Assembly (NCBI GenBank): GCA_036395755.1
Contig: DASWCZ010000054.1
Span: 1 to 64,000 of the forward strand
Reading direction: 5' to 3'
Origin: Gp7-AA6 sp036395755
Lineage (GTDB): Bacteria; Acidobacteriota; Thermoanaerobaculia; UBA5066; Gp7-AA6
Length of the DNA stretch: 64,000 bases
Shown here: positions 61,759-64,000 of the stretch, one piece after another
Layout of the letters: every line of letters begins with the position of its first letter
Numbering within the stretch: position 1 is the first letter of the stretch
Translations under genes and position numbers: made by a program
Notes under the pieces: model-generated
Databases searched by the model: none
The model's input: the letters and a program-made list of their open reading frames with translations, nothing else
What the model was told of the DNA's origin: nothing

Positions 61759-62619
61759 CTAGCGGAGCGGTTCCGGCGTCGGTTTCGTCGCCAGGATCTT
61801 CTTTCGCAATTCCAATGCCTGCTGGAGGTACCGGTTGGCCGTATCGACGTACTCCTGCTTCTTGGCGGGGTCGGCCTCGATCTTCGCTTTTTCCCGGTAG
61901 AGGAGGTTCAGGTAGGAGAGCGCCTCGAAGTAGTCGGGCTTGATCTGCAGCGCCTTGTTCAGGGCGTCGATCCCCTCGTCGACGATCTTTGCACGCTCGA
62001 CCGGGTCGATGTTCGGGAAGTTGTAGGAGCGGTCCCAGGCCTGGACTCCGATGAAGTAGTAGACCTCGGCCTTGGCTTCCGGGGTCGTCTCGGCGGCGAG
62101 CCGCTTCTTCAACCACTCGACGGCGTGCTCGACGTCCCCCTTCTTGAAGTACATCTGGGCGAGCGACTGCATGGCTTTCGTGTCGTTCGGGTTTTCCTTC
62201 ACCATCTCCTGGTAGAAGGCAATCGCGTCGTCGTAGCGCTCCGTCGAGAGGTAGAGCGAGACGAGGAACTCCCGGCTCTTGCGATCCACAGGAAAGGCTT
62301 CGGAGTACGTTTTCAGGTGCTCGATCGCCTTCGCGGCGTATTCCAGGTCCTTCGGGTGCTTCGAGCCCGGCTGGTACAGGCCCATGTAGGCGAGGCCGAT
62401 GTTCTTGTGGAGCTTTTTTTCGTTCGGGTCGAGGCGAAGGGCCTCCTGGTAGGCCGCAAGAGCCGTCTGGTACTGCGCCGCCTTGAAGAAGTCGTTTCCC
62501 TTCTTGATCTCCTTCTTCGACTTCAACTTGTTGCATCCCGCGGAGGAGAAGGCGGCGCAAACAAGAAGGAGGAGAACCGCGGCGTTTCGCGCAAACGAGC
62601 GTGCCCGGTGCGTGACCAT
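61759..62619 (-). CDS. TPR lipoprotein of the tonB-exb operon
   Basis: This protein has about 286 residues from the ATG at 62619, chosen for its AAGGAG ribosome binding site. The open frame reaches 62706, with another ATG at 62649. The lipobox is SSAGC (Cys near residue 29). TPR units follow (ALAAYQEALRLDPN, DAIAFYQEMVKENPN, ALNKALQIKPDYFEALSYLNLLY). It is probably an envelope scaffold linked to the Ton motor encoded downstream. Confidence 0.85.
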   Translation of the reverse strand: MVTHRARSFARNAAVLLLLVCAAFSSAGCNKLKSKKEIKKGNDFFKAAQYQTALAAYQEALRLDPNEKKLHKNIGLAYMGLYQPGSKHPKDLEYAAKAIEHLKTYSEAFPVDRKSREFLVSLYLSTERYDDAIAFYQEMVKENPNDTKAMQSLAQMYFKKGDVEHAVEWLKKRLAAETTPEAKAEVYYFIGVQAWDRSYNFPNIDPVERAKIVDEGIDALNKALQIKPDYFEALSYLNLLYREKAKIEADPAKKQEYVDTANRYLQQALELRKKILATKPTPEPLR

Positions 62620-62897
62620 GCGGAATCGCTCCTTAAGTCTTTCGCTCATCCGGCGGGGGGTCCCGCCCGGAGCGGGAATTCTGTTGAATTCGGAAACGCA
62701 AAGCAACTACGTTTTTTCGCATCGAAGACGGCGTCGCAGTCCGCGACCAAAGTCCAAGAGCAGAGCCAACCTTTCGACGTGCTCGGGCTTCGAAAAGAGC
62801 GAGCACGATCCGCGGATTCCGCGGGCTCGGACTCGGGGCCGGGGGGCGGGGGAATAATCGCGGCCACGCCGCACTTGCCTCGATTGGAGGATTCCGC

Positions 62898-64000
62898 TTG
62901 AAAAAGGCCCTTTTGCTACCCGCTTTCGTCGCTTCGGCTTTGCTCGCGCAGAGCGTTCCTCCCCCGAAAGACTCCCCGACGCAATCCTCGCCGGCGCCGA
63001 CGCCCGTTGCGACGAAGCCGACGACCGCGTCGCAGCAGGAACCCTCGCGTCCTTTCCCGCCGGTCTCCGAGCGGGTGGAGGTGTCGGTCACGAACATCGA
63101 CGTCGTCGTGACCGACTCGAAGGGCAACCGTGTTCCCGGGCTCACCAAGGACGACTTCGAGGTCTTCCAGGACAACATTCCGCAGGTCGTCACGAACTTC
63201 TACGCTGTCACCGGCGGAAAGGTCCTGCTCGAGGATGGCAAGACGGTTCCTCTCGACTCTCCCGAGGCCGTCGCGGAGGTTCCACGCCAGTTGAAGTCCC
63301 GGTACATCGTCTACATCGACAACCTGAACATTCAGCCGCAGAACCGCAATCGAATGTTCAAGCGTCTGAAGGAATTTCTCTCCGCGACCGTCGGCCCCCA
63401 GGCGGAGGCGATGGTCGTGACGTACAACCGATCCCTCAAGGTCAAGCGCAAGTTCACCTCGGAGAAGGGGGACGTCCTTGCCGCGGTCGAGCAGACCGAG
63501 TTGGAGACGGGCGGCGGCACGACTCAGGCCGGAGAGCGGCGGGACGCGCTCGGCCGGATCAACGAGTCGCACAGCGAGGGCGAAGCGAACCAGATCGCGC
63601 GCACCTACGCTCAATCTCTCCGCAACGACATGCAGTTCGCGGTCGACGCGTTGAAGACGACTCTGGACGGACTCGCCGGCGTCGAAGGAAGAAAAATCCT
63701 GATCTACGTTTCGGAGGGGCTCCCAGCCTCCGCGGGCGCGGAGCTGTTCGACGCGATCACGAGGAAGTTCTCGGGCAGCTCCGCTCTCGAGTCGATCGAA
63801 TTCGATCTGAACTCAAAATACCTGACGATCGCGCAGGCCGCCAATGCCAACGGCGTCACGATCTGGGCCCTCGACGCATCCGGGCTCGCCGCCGACGAGT
63901 TCATCTCGGCGGAGACCCGCTACATGGAGAACCGGCCTTCGAGCTTCCAGATGCGCCAGAACACCCAGGCGCCGCTCGTGATGCTCGCCGAGCAGACCGG
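62898..64000 (+). CDS. Secreted VWFA-related protein, Acidobacteria type (3' end outside window)
   Basis: The frame is open from a TTG at 62898 to the window edge (367 codons). The start has GGAGG 7 nt upstream. A signal peptide ends near SALLAQS. A Pro/Thr-rich linker follows, then VTNIDVVVTDSKGNRVPGLTKDDFEVFQDN, the hallmark opening of the VWFA-related domain common in Acidobacteriota. The von Willebrand A core begins at SRYIVYIDNLNI and continues through GRKILIYVSEGLP. AATAAT lies about 40 bp upstream. The function in adhesion or protein contacts is unproven. Confidence 0.88.
   Translation, partial: MKKALLLPAFVASALLAQSVPPPKDSPTQSSPAPTPVATKPTTASQQEPSRPFPPVSERVEVSVTNIDVVVTDSKGNRVPGLTKDDFEVFQDNIPQVVTNFYAVTGGKVLLEDGKTVPLDSPEAVAEVPRQLKSRYIVYIDNLNIQPQNRNRMFKRLKEFLSATVGPQAEAMVVTYNRSLKVKRKFTSEKGDVLAAVEQTELETGGGTTQAGERRDALGRINESHSEGEANQIARTYAQSLRNDMQFAVDALKTTLDGLAGVEGRKILIYVSEGLPASAGAELFDAITRKFSGSSALESIEFDLNSKYLTIAQAANANGVTIWALDASGLAADEFISAETRYMENRPSSFQMRQNTQAPLVMLAEQT

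Overview
This 64 kb window is a compact, high-GC stretch of a bacterial chromosome that looks like ordinary core genome. Most genes are housekeeping genes in short co-directional operons. The host is a diderm: it has TonB/ExbB/ExbD, an MlaEFD-type lipid transporter, lipoproteins and DsbD. A VWFA-related secreted protein of the kind expanded in Acidobacteriota, a DUF2911 protein, an S9 peptidase and the overall gene mix suggest an acidobacterium, perhaps near Thermoanaerobaculia. That assignment is inference; no 16S gene is present.

Layout. 1-2.1 kb: a secreted Vgb-like beta-propeller cut by the window edge, then a gene-poor stretch with a perfect tandem repeat. 2.1-7.3 kb: lexA, tRNA-Cys, tRNA-Leu, rnc, then on the minus strand a thioredoxin/TPR protein with dsbD, tRNA-Phe, and def behind a 46-bp palindrome. 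7.3-10.3 kb: a split complex I cluster (nuoB-nuoCD-nuoI) behind a CRP-type palindrome, followed by a decayed gene. 10.6-17.1 kb, minus: a YdeP-type molybdopterin oxidoreductase, an arsR-arsI unit, a Cys-rich secreted protein and korAB. 17.2-21.4 kb: an S9 peptidase, a DUF2911 protein and a BtuF-like protein. 21.5-27.5 kb, minus: polX, a HlyD/ABC exporter, a peroxiredoxin and folE. 27.5-36.2 kb: dodecin, a PHP phosphoesterase, a DsrE-like protein, dnaB, alr-mlaE-mlaF-mlaD and radA. 36.0-38.5 kb, minus: purC, an LPKTG surface protein and a sortase homologue without its catalytic residues. 38.5-57 kb: pepA, a decayed M28 peptidase, an acyltransferase, recN-thiF-tsaC, gamma-carbonic anhydrase-hisS-aspS-aroB, an HD-GYP protein with a TPR lipoprotein, and ftsY-ribD-ribE-unknown-hemW. 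57-64 kb: hppA, exbD-exbD-exbB-tonB-TPR on the minus strand, and the start of a VWFA-related protein.

Genes within operons very often share the start/stop tetranucleotides ATGA, GTGA or TTGA, which implies translational coupling. Many first genes have a -10-like hexamer only 6-11 nt before the start codon and no Shine-Dalgarno, which suggests widespread leaderless mRNAs.

The most unusual items are: the pseudo-sortase beside an LPXTG protein; an MCE protein whose C-terminal third looks like an outer-membrane beta-structure; a PolX lacking one catalytic Asp; an aspS with a block of foreign codon use; and an unrecognised gene inside the rib-hemW operon. I found no CRISPR array, prophage, insertion sequence or defence island.
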